Source of the DNA: Gammaproteobacteria bacterium
GTDB taxonomy: Bacteria > Pseudomonadota > Gammaproteobacteria > Pseudomonadales > UBA7434
DNA: 6,583 bases
Direction: 5' to 3'
NCBI GenBank assembly: GCA_024280785.1
Contig: JAJRPK010000148.1
Span: 1-6,583, forward strand
Shown: positions 1-6,583 of the stretch, piece by piece
Layout: each line of letters begins with the position of its first letter
How positions within the stretch are numbered: the first letter of the stretch is position 1
The notes under the pieces: model-generated
Seen by the model: only the letters and a program-made list of their open reading frames with translations
What the model was told of the DNA's origin: nothing
Database searches by the model: none
Translations under genes and position numbers: made by a program

Positions 1-57
1 CTTCATATCATCGCCAACATCGACCTGCAAGAAGGTAATCTCGAAAGTAGTCTATAG
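1..57 (+). CDS. Possible C-terminal end of an unidentified upstream gene (partial)
   Basis: Frame 1 is open from the window edge to a TAG at 55-57 and reads LHIIANIDLQEGNLESSL. It looks more protein-like than the other two forward frames: frame 3 stops at 34-36, and frame 2 runs to 130 with an odd composition. Eighteen residues are too few to name a family. In many Gammaproteobacteria recX precedes alaS, but I see no resemblance to a RecX C-terminus. It could equally be non-coding sequence open by chance. Confidence 0.3.
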   Translation, partial: LHIIANIDLQEGNLESSL

Positions 58-143
58 CAATATACGTTATTTTGTTAGCTATGCTTATTTGCAGGTATTT
101 ATATTCGGTTTTATCGATGAAAATCGCTGAACGAAATCATGCG

Positions 144-165
144 GGTCTATTAATAAATATAGACC
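144..165 (+). promoter_or_regulatory. Hairpin in the alaS leader
   Basis: GGTCTAT (144-150) and ATAGACC (159-165) form a perfect 7-bp inverted repeat around an 8-nt A/T-rich loop. A possible G-T pair (143/166) extends it, and TTTAA follows. It ends 30 bp before the alaS ATG, inside an A/T-rich leader (58-195). A weak promoter may lie upstream (TTGTTA 72-77 and TATTTA 96-101, 18-bp spacer). E. coli AlaRS is known to repress its own gene by binding a palindrome at the alaS transcription start, so an operator is one reading. A weak terminator for the upstream gene is another. Neither role is shown by the sequence. Confidence 0.4.
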
Positions 166-195
166 TTTAAGACTTGAAGCCAAGAGCCATAATTC

Positions 196-2847
196 ATGAC
201 CAAAGCAACAAACAGTGCGGATATTCGCGAAGCCTTTTTGAGCTATTTTGAGCGCGAGAAACACACTCGTGTTGATAGCAGCTCTTTAGTCCCCGGTAAT
301 GATCCCACTCTGTTGTTTACTAATGCGGGGATGGTGCAATTTAAAGATGTGTTTTTAGGCGACGATAAGCGCTCTTATGTGCGTGCAACCAGCTCTCAAA
401 GATGTGTTCGCGCGGGTGGTAAGCACAACGACTTAGAGAACGTAGGTTATACCGCCAGACACCATACTTTTTTTGAGATGCTGGGTAACTTTAGTTTTGG
501 TGATTATTTTAAACTCGAAGCGATTCCCTTTGCCTGGAAATTTCTAACCGAAGAGCTCGAAATTCCTACTGACCGGCTTTGGGTTACGGTTTACGCCGAT
601 GATTCGGAAGCTTTCGATATATGGCATCAAAATATTGGCTTGGCAAAAGAAAGAATCATTTTAATTGGTGACAATAAGGGCACTAAGTACGCTTCCGATA
701 ATTTTTGGAGCATGGGTGATACTGGGCCTTGCGGTCCTTGTACCGAGATATTTTATGATCACGGTGCCGATATTGAGGGAGGGCTACCTGGCACTCCAGA
801 AGAAGATGGTGATCGCTACATCGAAATCTGGAATATCGTTTTTATGCAGTACAATCGCTCCGCGGATGGTACTTTAGCTCCACTTCCCAAACCGTCCGTC
901 GATACCGGTATGGGGCTGGAGCGCGTTGCGGCGGTCATGCAAGGCGTACACAGTAATTACGACATTGATTTGTTCAAGCATCTATTAACTGCCGCTGCAA
1001 AAGTTGTCGGAACTAATGATAGTGGGCAGAGCTCGTTAAGGGTTATTGCTGATCATATCCGCTCGTGTTCCTTTCTTGTGGTTGACGGTGTACTACCGTC
1101 GAATGAAGGCCGTGGTTATGTGCTAAGGCGGATCATCCGGCGAGCGGTAAGACACGGCAACGAGCTGGGTGCTAACGCTTTGTTTTTTTGGCGCTTGGTT
1201 GCGCCATTAGCAGAGGTCATGGGCGAGGCTTACCCTGAATTAGCGAGTTCGCAAAAGACCATCGAGAAAGTTCTGAAAGCGGAAGAAGAGCAATTTGCCG
1301 TCACCTTAGAGCAAGGTCTCAAAGTGCTTGAACAGGATTTGGCCGGGATTAGCTCGTCGGTTATTCCTGGTGAAACGGCTTTTAAATTATATGATACCTA
1401 CGGATTTCCGTTAGATTTGACCGCCGACATTGCTCGTGAGCGGGATATGACGGTAGACCTCGATGGCTATGAGCAAGCAATGGAGCGGCAGCGTAATCAA
1501 TCCAAAGCAGCTAGCAACTTTAAGTTGGCTGGCTTGGAAAAACTCGATATCGAATCGTCAGGAGCGAACCTGGCTACTGTTTTTACGGGTTACGATAGTC
1601 TCAACGAATCGTCTTTGGTACAGGCGATCTTTTTAGGTGGGCGAGCAGTAGCCTGTTTAGAAGCGGGTCAGGAAGGCATTATCGTGCTTGATAAAACATC
1701 TTTTTATGCCGAATCGGGAGGACAAGTTGGCGATCCGGGTGTGTTGACAATCGGTGATAACCTTTTTGATGTCGTCGATACTCAGAAACAAGGTGAGACC
1801 TTTTTACATCGAGGTAAGGTCGTTAAAGGTTCAATTAACGTCGGTGATAAAGCAGAAGCAAGCGTTAGTGAATTTAGCCGTCGGGCGACGGCATTAAATC
1901 ACTCAGCTACCCATTTGCTACACGCGGCGTTACGTCAAGTGTTGGGTGATCATGTGGCGCAAAAAGGTAGCTTAGTCGATGCCGAGCGGTTGCGATTTGA
2001 TTTTGCTCACCCCGAAGCCGTAAGTGACGCTGAGCTTCAACAAATAGTAACTATTGTTAACAATCATATTCGCGCCAATACCAAAGTAGAAATGACGGTG
2101 TCTGATATGGAAACGGCGAAACTGAGTGGTGCGATGGCGTTATTTGGTGAGAAGTACGGTGACGAGGTCAGAGTTTTGTCTATGGGGCAGGACCGATTTT
2201 CGGTGGAGCTTTGTGGTGGCACTCATGTCGAACGAACCGGTGATATTGGTTTGTTGCGAATACTCTCGGAAAGTGGAGTTGCCGCTGGGGTTCGTCGCAT
2301 TGAAGCCGTTGCGGGCGCGCAGGCGCTTGAAGCTATACAGCAAAGCGACCAAGAGATAGGTCAAGCCGCTCGCTTATTAAAAACCCAGCCTAGTGAAATC
2401 GTAGTTAAAGTTCGACAAATATTAGACAAACAGAAAGAGCTGGAAAAACAGTTACAACAGCTACAACAGAAACTGGCAGGCAGTGTGGGCAGTGATTTGG
2501 CGGCAGATGCCGAAGATGTGGCTGGTGTTAAAGTGTTAGTTGCGACATTGAAAGATGCAGACCCTAAATCATTGCGCGATACAGTCGATCAGTTAAAACA
2601 AAAACTTGGTAGTGCCATTATTGTCTTGGCGGCTCCTGGTGGTAAAAAAATTGCTTTGGTGGCAGGTGTTAGCGATTCGGTTACGGATCGGGTAAAAGCG
2701 GGGGACTTGATTAAAGAACTTTCTGCCTTAGTTGGGGGTAAAGGTGGCGGCAGGGCAGACTTTGCTCAAGGTGGCGGTGTTGATAGCTCGCAATTACCAG
2801 CGGCAATGAAGCAGATTAAAATCAGCGCAATTTCTTGCTTGTCTTAA
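196..2847 (+). CDS. alaS: Alanyl-tRNA synthetase (AlaRS)
   Basis: This cytoplasmic enzyme charges tRNA(Ala) with alanine using ATP and hydrolyses mischarged Ser- or Gly-tRNA(Ala). The protein is 883 residues against 876 in E. coli, and full length. The class II catalytic core is N-terminal: motif 2 begins near R69 in RCVRAGGKHND, and motif 3 is DTGMGLER at 236-243. The editing domain keeps its zinc ligands, H569 and H573 in HSATH plus C673 and H677 in CGGTH. A coiled coil (about 739-761, rich in Q, K, E and L) leads into the C-terminal C-Ala domain, which ends with the glycine-rich GGKGGGR at 847-853. The ATG at 196 matches the E. coli N-terminus, with a weak AGAG ribosome site about 9 nt upstream. 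No lesion is visible. The next gene is not lysC or csrA, which often follow alaS in Gammaproteobacteria, so the neighbourhood is rearranged relative to that order. Confidence 0.99.
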   Translation: MTKATNSADIREAFLSYFEREKHTRVDSSSLVPGNDPTLLFTNAGMVQFKDVFLGDDKRSYVRATSSQRCVRAGGKHNDLENVGYTARHHTFFEMLGNFSFGDYFKLEAIPFAWKFLTEELEIPTDRLWVTVYADDSEAFDIWHQNIGLAKERIILIGDNKGTKYASDNFWSMGDTGPCGPCTEIFYDHGADIEGGLPGTPEEDGDRYIEIWNIVFMQYNRSADGTLAPLPKPSVDTGMGLERVAAVMQGVHSNYDIDLFKHLLTAAAKVVGTNDSGQSSLRVIADHIRSCSFLVVDGVLPSNEGRGYVLRRIIRRAVRHGNELGANALFFWRLVAPLAEVMGEAYPELASSQKTIEKVLKAEEEQFAVTLEQGLKVLEQDLAGISSSVIPGETAFKLYDTYGFPLDLTADIARERDMTVDLDGYEQAMERQRNQSKAASNFKLAGLEKLDIESSGANLATVFTGYDSLNESSLVQAIFLGGRAVACLEAGQEGIIVLDKTSFYAESGGQVGDPGVLTIGDNLFDVVDTQKQGETFLHRGKVVKGSINVGDKAEASVSEFSRRATALNHSATHLLHAALRQVLGDHVAQKGSLVDAERLRFDFAHPEAVSDAELQQIVTIVNNHIRANTKVEMTVSDMETAKLSGAMALFGEKYGDEVRVLSMGQDRFSVELCGGTHVERTGDIGLLRILSESGVAAGVRRIEAVAGAQALEAIQQSDQEIGQAARLLKTQPSEIVVKVRQILDKQKELEKQLQQLQQKLAGSVGSDLAADAEDVAGVKVLVATLKDADPKSLRDTVDQLKQKLGSAIIVLAAPGGKKIALVAGVSDSVTDRVKAGDLIKELSALVGGKGGGRADFAQGGGVDSSQLPAAMKQIKISAISCLS

Positions 2848-2987
2848 ACGGTCGTTCGGCTAAAAGAGAGAAAAGGGCGGCTTTTGTGATTGAGTCATTT
2901 GCTGATCTCGGTTATTTTGACGCTTCGTTCTTGGCAATCAAAACAAGCAGCAAGATATAGATTGAGCTTACAGATAACTTATTAATT

Positions 2988-3105
2988 AGGTACTTGAAAA
3001 GGAGACCCTTTATTTCAAGACCGTTGCTGGCAGGGATGCCAGCGTCGAACTATAGGGACATATTTATGTGTGTCTTGAAATAAAGGGTCTCCTTTTCAAG
3101 TGCCT
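2988..3105. repeat. 118-bp nested inverted repeat, MITE-like or REP-like intergenic element
   Basis: The arms at 2988-3021 and 3072-3105 are 34 nt each and complementary at every position but 2991/3102, which would be a G-U pair in RNA. The heptamer CTTGAAA and its complement TTTCAAG occur in each arm (2993-2999 with 3013-3019, and 3074-3080 with 3094-3100), so each arm is also an imperfect palindrome. The 50-nt centre holds two further hairpins: GCTGGCA/TGCCAGC (3026-3032 and 3037-3043, GNRA-type loop GGGA) and ACATA/TATGT (3058-3062 and 3065-3069). No target-site duplication is obvious and there is no reading frame, so any mobility would need an enzyme supplied from elsewhere. From memory, the central pattern of a GGATG hairpin, AGCG, then TATAGGGACATATT resembles intergenic repeats scattered through Pseudomonas- and Marinobacter-like genomes; this is unverified. 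No T-run follows the right arm, so a simple intrinsic terminator is unlikely. Confidence 0.85.
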
Positions 3106-3130
3106 CGGTAGTATTTTAACGCCCACTAGG

Positions 3131-3159
3131 TTCCTTTCGCTGCGCGTAGCGCAGATAAT
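3131..3159 (+). promoter_or_regulatory. Possible promoter of the transporter gene with a palindrome in its spacer
   Basis: GATAAT (3154-3159) matches five of six bases of the sigma-70 -10 box. The hexamer 17 bp upstream, TTCCTT (3131-3136), is a poor -35. The perfect palindrome CTGCGC-GTA-GCGCAG (3140-3154) fills most of the spacer and touches the -10, a position typical of a regulator-binding site. Transcription would start near 3165-3170, leaving a leader of about 45 nt to the ATG at 3213. Evidence is by position and motif only. Confidence 0.3.
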
Positions 3160-3212
3160 CATTGTGTAGAAAAAGCCATCCTTGGACCTTACAATCAATA
3201 GAATTCCCCGCT

Positions 3213-4601
3213 ATGAGTAGTCGCGATCAATCGGCATCGGCGCAACAAAGCTCTTCTTCTGAAGTCGCAACGATGTCGTCCCCCTACATTTTGTACCTCG
3301 CTATGCTCAGCATTGGTATGGGGCAAACTGTTATCTACGCCGTCATGCCGGCGCTTGGTCGTGAGTTAGGGCTAGATGCCATTGTTATTAACATTGCATG
3401 GTTAGACTTTTCCTGGCATCCCGGCAAGCTGGCCATTACCTCTTTGTCAGCAATGACAGCTTTAGTATTTGCATTGGTTTCTCCCTTTTGGGGTCGTCGC
3501 AGCGACCGAGTAGGGCGAAAGCCCATTATTGTTATTGGCTTATTGGGTTATGCCGCCGGCACTATGCTCTTCAATGCAGTAGCCTACCTCGGTTTTAACG
3601 GGGTTATCGGTGGCGTTTTACTCTGGGCCTTGTTGATTGGAGCACGAGTCATACACGCGTCAATTATGTCGGCAACTTTTCCCGCCTCTAATGCCTACAT
3701 CATTGACGTGACACCTATTATGGATCGTGCCAAAGGTTTAGGGCGGTTGTCGGCCGCTAATCAGCTAGGTGTTTTGATGGGGCCAGTTATGGCCGGAGCG
3801 GTGGTTTTTGGATTTCTCACGCCATTATTTATTCAAGCAGCGATTACTTTTTGCTGTGCAATTCTGGTACTGTTTTTCCTGAAAAATAGTAAAGATGATA
3901 ATGCTACTGAGATCGCGAAAAACACGATAGAGAAAACCAGGACGAAGGTCGAAAAATCTACTGTCGGTAGTGATAGTGAAAGAAACGATATTAATGAAGT
4001 CGAGACTCCGAAGCTAAGTATGTTTGACAAGCGCTTTCGGTTCATTCTTCCCGTAGGTTTTTTACTTTATATTATGCAGGGAATGGTGCAGCAGACGCTG
4101 GGTTTTTATTGTGAAGATGTTGTTGGAATGGCGCGCATGGAGAGCGTAAAATATTATGCGACAGCGATGATGGCCAGTTCAATTATGATGTTAACTGCAC
4201 AGTTCTTGGTTGTTCAGCGCTCGGCGATTAGCCCAATGCAGTTGATGCGTGTGGGGATTCCTTTCTGCGCGGCAGGCTATGCGGTTATTGCTCTTTCGTC
4301 GAACATCAGCGGGGTGTTAATAGGCATGGGCATCTTTGGCTTTGGTGTTGGTATGGTGATGCCGGGCTTTGCTGCAACGACAAGCTATACAGTTTCACCA
4401 CAAGAGCAAGGTAGCCTCGCAGGCATTACAGCAGCCGTAGCGGGGTTGGGTTTTGTCGTCGGCCCGCTTATGGGCGGGGCGGTGTACGACTATAACTACA
4501 ATGCACCTTATTTCATTGCAGCGGTGACTCTTGCCGTGTTGGCACTTTATGTAGTAAAAAATCCACGATTTGATACTGTCAGTTCTACAGATGTTGATTG
4601 A
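3213..4601 (+). CDS. Major facilitator superfamily transporter, DHA1/TetA-like drug:H+ antiporter type
   Basis: This is an inner-membrane secondary transporter of 462 residues with about 12 hydrophobic helices. The sequence shows MFS motif A between helices 2 and 3 (GRRSDRVGRK, 94-103). Motif C-like glycine-proline signatures, typical of antiporters, occur in helix 5 (G190-P191) and again in helix 11 (VVGPLMGG, near 415-422). A charged cytoplasmic loop of about 53 residues (224-276) separates the two six-helix halves. I chose the ATG at 3213. An in-frame TTG at 3162 would put translation at or before the likely transcription start and adds 17 residues of unremarkable sequence. An ATG at 3273, just before helix 1, is also possible; none of the three has a strong ribosome site. 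The substrate cannot be told from sequence: export of a drug or a metabolite are both open. The next gene is 85 bp downstream on the same strand, so co-transcription is possible but unproven. Confidence 0.93.
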   Translation: MSSRDQSASAQQSSSSEVATMSSPYILYLAMLSIGMGQTVIYAVMPALGRELGLDAIVINIAWLDFSWHPGKLAITSLSAMTALVFALVSPFWGRRSDRVGRKPIIVIGLLGYAAGTMLFNAVAYLGFNGVIGGVLLWALLIGARVIHASIMSATFPASNAYIIDVTPIMDRAKGLGRLSAANQLGVLMGPVMAGAVVFGFLTPLFIQAAITFCCAILVLFFLKNSKDDNATEIAKNTIEKTRTKVEKSTVGSDSERNDINEVETPKLSMFDKRFRFILPVGFLLYIMQGMVQQTLGFYCEDVVGMARMESVKYYATAMMASSIMMLTAQFLVVQRSAISPMQLMRVGIPFCAAGYAVIALSSNISGVLIGMGIFGFGVGMVMPGFAATTSYTVSPQEQGSLAGITAAVAGLGFVVGPLMGGAVYDYNYNAPYFIAAVTLAVLALYVVKNPRFDTVSSTDVD

Positions 4602-4686
4602 TGATGATGAGTTCAGTAGTCTTCGGTTAGATGAACAGGTAGAGAACAAAGTACACGCATAGCTAGAAGTCACGGTAGATAGACGT

Positions 4687-6219
4687 ATGGCAAAACACAT
4701 TACATTGATGGACACCACATTGCGCGACGGCGAGCAAACGCAAGGTGTATCGTTTTCGCCAGAAGAAAAAATAAGTCTGGCAAAGGCTTTGCTTTCCCGC
4801 TTGAAGGTTGATCGCATCGAAGTAGCGTCTGCCAGAGTATCGGATGGCGAGCAGAAAGGTGTTGCGCGTATTAATGAATGGGCCGCGGTTGAAGGCTATG
4901 ATCAATGTGTCGAAGTGTTGGGTTTTGTCGATAAAACCAAGAGCGTCGATTGGATCGTCGCCGCCGGTGGTAAAGTCATAAATTTGCTGACCAAAGGTAG
5001 TGAAAAACACTGCCGTAAACAACTGGGAAAAACACTAGATCAGCATTTGTCTGGCATTAAGGCAACAGTCGCTTATGCGCAAGCGAAGGGCTTAAAGGTT
5101 AATGTGTACTTTGAAGATTGGTCGAACGGCTATGCTGACAGCCCCGACTACGTTTATGCGTTAGCCGATGGCTTGGCAGATTGTGGGATTATCCATTTTA
5201 TGTTGCCGGATACGTTGGGCGTGATGGCGCCCAACGAAGTCTACGATAGTTTGCGGGATATGATTCAACGATTTCCCAATCACCGTTTTGATTTTCATCC
5301 ACACAATGATTACGGCTTAGCGACCGCGAATGTCATGGCGGCGGTCAATGCGGGTATCGATAGTATTCATTGCACCGTTAATTGTCTTGGTGAACGAGCG
5401 GGTAACGCCTCATTGGCTGAAGTAACGGTGGTACTGCGCGACAAAATGGGTCTCGATTTAAATATTGATGAATCCCATATCGTAGGCGTTAGCCAGATGG
5501 TAGAAAGTTTTACGGGCAAGTTTGTTGCTAACAATGCTCCTGTTTTGGGGTTGGATGTTTTTACCCAAACGGCGGGTATTCATGCCGACGGCGATAAGAA
5601 GGGAAATCTATACGTCACTAAGCTTCACCCCGAGCGTTTTGCCCGCAAAAGGACTTATGCATTAGGTAAAATGAGCGGTAAGGCGTCGCTAGAAAAAAAC
5701 CTTGAAGAGCTAGGAATTTCGCTGTCTAGTGACGAGCAAAAAAGAGTATTACAACGGGTGGTTGAGCTGGGCGATTCGAAACAGCGGATTAGTTCTGATG
5801 ACTTGCCGTTCATTATCGCCGATGTATTAGAGAACAACGAATACCAGCATGTCGCGTTAACTCGTTGCGATTTAGAAAGTCATTTGAACGAGCAAGCAAC
5901 GGCAAATATCGAAATCGAAATTGATGGTATAGCTTATGCTGCAGAGGGCGAGGGCAATGGTGGGTTTGATGCCTTTACCTCGGCTTTGAATATGGCATTG
6001 CAAAAGCTGGATTTAAATTTGCCTGAACTTGTCGACTACAAAGTGCACATCCCTCGGGGCGGTCATACTAATGCTTTAACCGAAGCGAGTATAACTTGGG
6101 AGCTAGCGGGCGGAGCCAAGATGACAACGCGCGCAATGCATGCCAATCAAGTTATGGCCGGTATCGAAGCCACAATAAGACTGATTAATCGATTGGTTCA
6201 TGAGCGCCAAACGAATTAA
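4687..6219 (+). CDS. cimA: LeuA/CimA-family synthase, probable (R)-citramalate synthase
   Basis: The family condenses acetyl-CoA with a 2-oxo acid: pyruvate for citramalate synthase, 2-oxoisovalerate for isopropylmalate synthase. The 510 residues comprise a TIM barrel starting with TTLRDGEQ (R13, D14), then metal ligands H204 and H206 (FHPHND) and N240 in GERAGN, the linker segment FTQTAGIHADGD, and a C-terminal LeuA regulatory domain (about 385-505) with EGEGNGGFDAF. Aligned from memory with the 516-residue Leptospira citramalate synthase at a constant offset of three, the pyruvate-pocket residues Leu81, Leu104 and Tyr144 correspond to L78, L101 and Y141, and E146 and T179 to E143 and T176. 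This favours pyruvate. However, related long LeuA2-type proteins of Bacteroidetes are usually annotated as isopropylmalate synthases and carry similar residues, so leucine synthesis remains possible. The regulatory domain implies feedback inhibition, by isoleucine or leucine. The ATG at 4687 matches the family start; its ribosome site (GGTAG) is weak. Confidence 0.95.
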   Translation: MAKHITLMDTTLRDGEQTQGVSFSPEEKISLAKALLSRLKVDRIEVASARVSDGEQKGVARINEWAAVEGYDQCVEVLGFVDKTKSVDWIVAAGGKVINLLTKGSEKHCRKQLGKTLDQHLSGIKATVAYAQAKGLKVNVYFEDWSNGYADSPDYVYALADGLADCGIIHFMLPDTLGVMAPNEVYDSLRDMIQRFPNHRFDFHPHNDYGLATANVMAAVNAGIDSIHCTVNCLGERAGNASLAEVTVVLRDKMGLDLNIDESHIVGVSQMVESFTGKFVANNAPVLGLDVFTQTAGIHADGDKKGNLYVTKLHPERFARKRTYALGKMSGKASLEKNLEELGISLSSDEQKRVLQRVVELGDSKQRISSDDLPFIIADVLENNEYQHVALTRCDLESHLNEQATANIEIEIDGIAYAAEGEGNGGFDAFTSALNMALQKLDLNLPELVDYKVHIPRGGHTNALTEASITWELAGGAKMTTRAMHANQVMAGIEATIRLINRLVHERQTN

Positions 6220-6225
6220 TTCGTT
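6210..6225. other. 16-bp perfect palindrome at the synthase stop codon
   Basis: AACGAATTAATTCGTT reads the same on both strands and contains the synthase stop TAA (6217-6219). It lies mostly within the end of that gene and the 25-bp gap before the converging leuB-like gene. As RNA it gives at most a 6-bp, A/T-rich stem. It is placed where a bidirectional terminator would be expected, but no T-run follows on the plus strand. Reading leuB-ward, the run of six T comes before the palindrome rather than after it. Confidence 0.35.
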
Positions 6226-6244
6226 GCGATATGCTTATAAAAAA

Positions 6245-6583
6245 CTACACTGCTTTTGGTGCGGGCATTGCGGTTAATTTATCGATAACTTTATTGCCAA
6301 AGACTTCAGTTCCAATCATTTTGACGTCAGCCCCAGCCTTAGATAGATCAGCGGTTGAATAACCGTCCGCAAAGACACCTTGCATAGCGGCCCAGAGATT
6401 TTTCGCTTCTTGATGCATGCCAAAGCTGTATTCCAGCATCATTGCCACCGAACCTATCATTGAATAGGGGTTGGCAATGTTTTGTCCGGCAATATCGGGA
6501 GCCGAACCGTGTGAAGGTTCGTAGTAAGCTTTTTCAGGGCCCAGACAGGCAGAAGGCATTAAACCGAGCGAGCCTAAAATACC
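6245..6583 (-). CDS. leuB: 3-isopropylmalate dehydrogenase-like protein, C-terminal part (5' end outside window)
   Basis: The visible 112 residues are the C-terminus of a beta-decarboxylating dehydrogenase of the LeuB/isocitrate dehydrogenase family, cytoplasmic and normally NAD-dependent. The frame stays open to the window edge and begins GILGSLGLMPSA. Next comes YEPSHGSAPDIAG with IANP, the conserved segment that helps form the cofactor site, then the helical MMLEYSFG and GYSTADL near the end. LeuB oxidises 3-isopropylmalate in leucine synthesis and also handles 3-methylmalate in the citramalate route to isoleucine. The gene converges on the synthase with 25 bp between stop codons, so the two are not in one operon although they fit one pathway. 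The substrate-specific N-terminal half is not in view, so an isocitrate, homoisocitrate or tartrate dehydrogenase paralogue is not excluded. The stop is TAG at 6245-6247 on the complement. Confidence 0.85.
   Translation of the reverse strand, partial: GILGSLGLMPSACLGPEKAYYEPSHGSAPDIAGQNIANPYSMIGSVAMMLEYSFGMHQEAKNLWAAMQGVFADGYSTADLSKAGADVKMIGTEVFGNKVIDKLTAMPAPKAV

Larger units (their letters stand above)
2848..3212. other. Gene-free region between alaS and the transporter gene
   Basis: This 365-bp stretch shows no credible coding frame on either strand. It contains a weak A/T stem just after alaS (AAAAG 2871-2875 with CTTTT 2881-2885, loop GGCGG), which is too poor to call a terminator. The large nested palindrome follows at 2988-3105, then a small GC-rich palindrome with a possible promoter at 3131-3159. 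Positions 2886-2987 hold nothing I can identify. Confidence 0.8.

Noticed and set aside
2871..2885. AAAAG/CTTTT stem as the alaS terminator
   Set aside because: The stem is only 5 bp and A/T-rich, its T-run is part of the stem itself, and the flanks do not extend it.
2988..3105. The long palindrome as a simple intrinsic terminator
   Set aside because: There is no T-tract after either arm in the direction of transcription, and the structure is far larger than a usual terminator. Reduced read-through is still possible.
3162..3212. Upstream extension of the transporter from a TTG start
   Set aside because: The 17 added residues are not typical of the family, there is no ribosome site, and the codon falls near the likely transcription start.
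4601..4630. Tiny frame (three Met codons, then SSVVFG) overlapping the transporter stop, as a leader peptide for the synthase
   Set aside because: It has no isoleucine or leucine codons and no attenuator stem with a T-run follows before 4687.
4395..4817. Antisense open frame of 140 codons across the end of the transporter gene and the start of the synthase gene
   Set aside because: It overlaps two well-supported genes, its composition is rich in Cys, Ser and Arg with no recognisable domain, and it behaves like the mirror of real coding sequence.
4663..5022. Antisense open frame of 119 codons over the synthase 5' end
   Set aside because: It lies almost wholly inside a strongly supported gene on the other strand and shows no family resemblance.

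Overview
The window looks like chromosomal DNA from a Gammaproteobacterium, probably a marine or free-living one outside the Enterobacterales. The basis is the alanyl-tRNA synthetase, which aligns almost without gaps to the E. coli enzyme as I remember it, together with moderate GC content and ordinary gammaproteobacterial codon use. Genus cannot be read from the sequence alone.

Layout: (1) positions 1-57 may hold the last codons of an unidentified upstream gene. (2) A 138-bp leader (58-195) with a small hairpin precedes a complete alaS (196-2847, +). (3) A 365-bp gene-free stretch (2848-3212) carries the most unusual structure here: a 118-bp nested palindrome (2988-3105) with 34-nt arms that differ at one pair, followed by a small palindrome inside a possible promoter. 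(4) A 12-helix major facilitator superfamily transporter of the drug:H+ antiporter type follows (3213-4601, +). (5) After 85 bp comes a LeuA/CimA-family synthase (4687-6219, +), whose pocket residues resemble Leptospira citramalate synthase. (6) Converging on it from the other strand is the 3' end of a leuB-like beta-decarboxylating dehydrogenase (6245-6583, -), cut by the window edge.

How the genes relate: alaS is housekeeping and independent of the rest. The synthase and dehydrogenase fit one pathway. Citramalate synthase condenses pyruvate with acetyl-CoA, isopropylmalate isomerase (LeuCD, not in the window) isomerises the product, and LeuB oxidatively decarboxylates it to 2-oxobutanoate, giving isoleucine without threonine. 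If the synthase instead uses 2-oxoisovalerate, both enzymes belong to leucine synthesis. The transporter's substrate and any link to this pathway are unknown.

No tRNA, rRNA, insertion-sequence transposase, CRISPR array, phage gene or defence system was seen. I found no convincing undescribed multi-gene system; the nested palindrome is the best candidate for something worth following.
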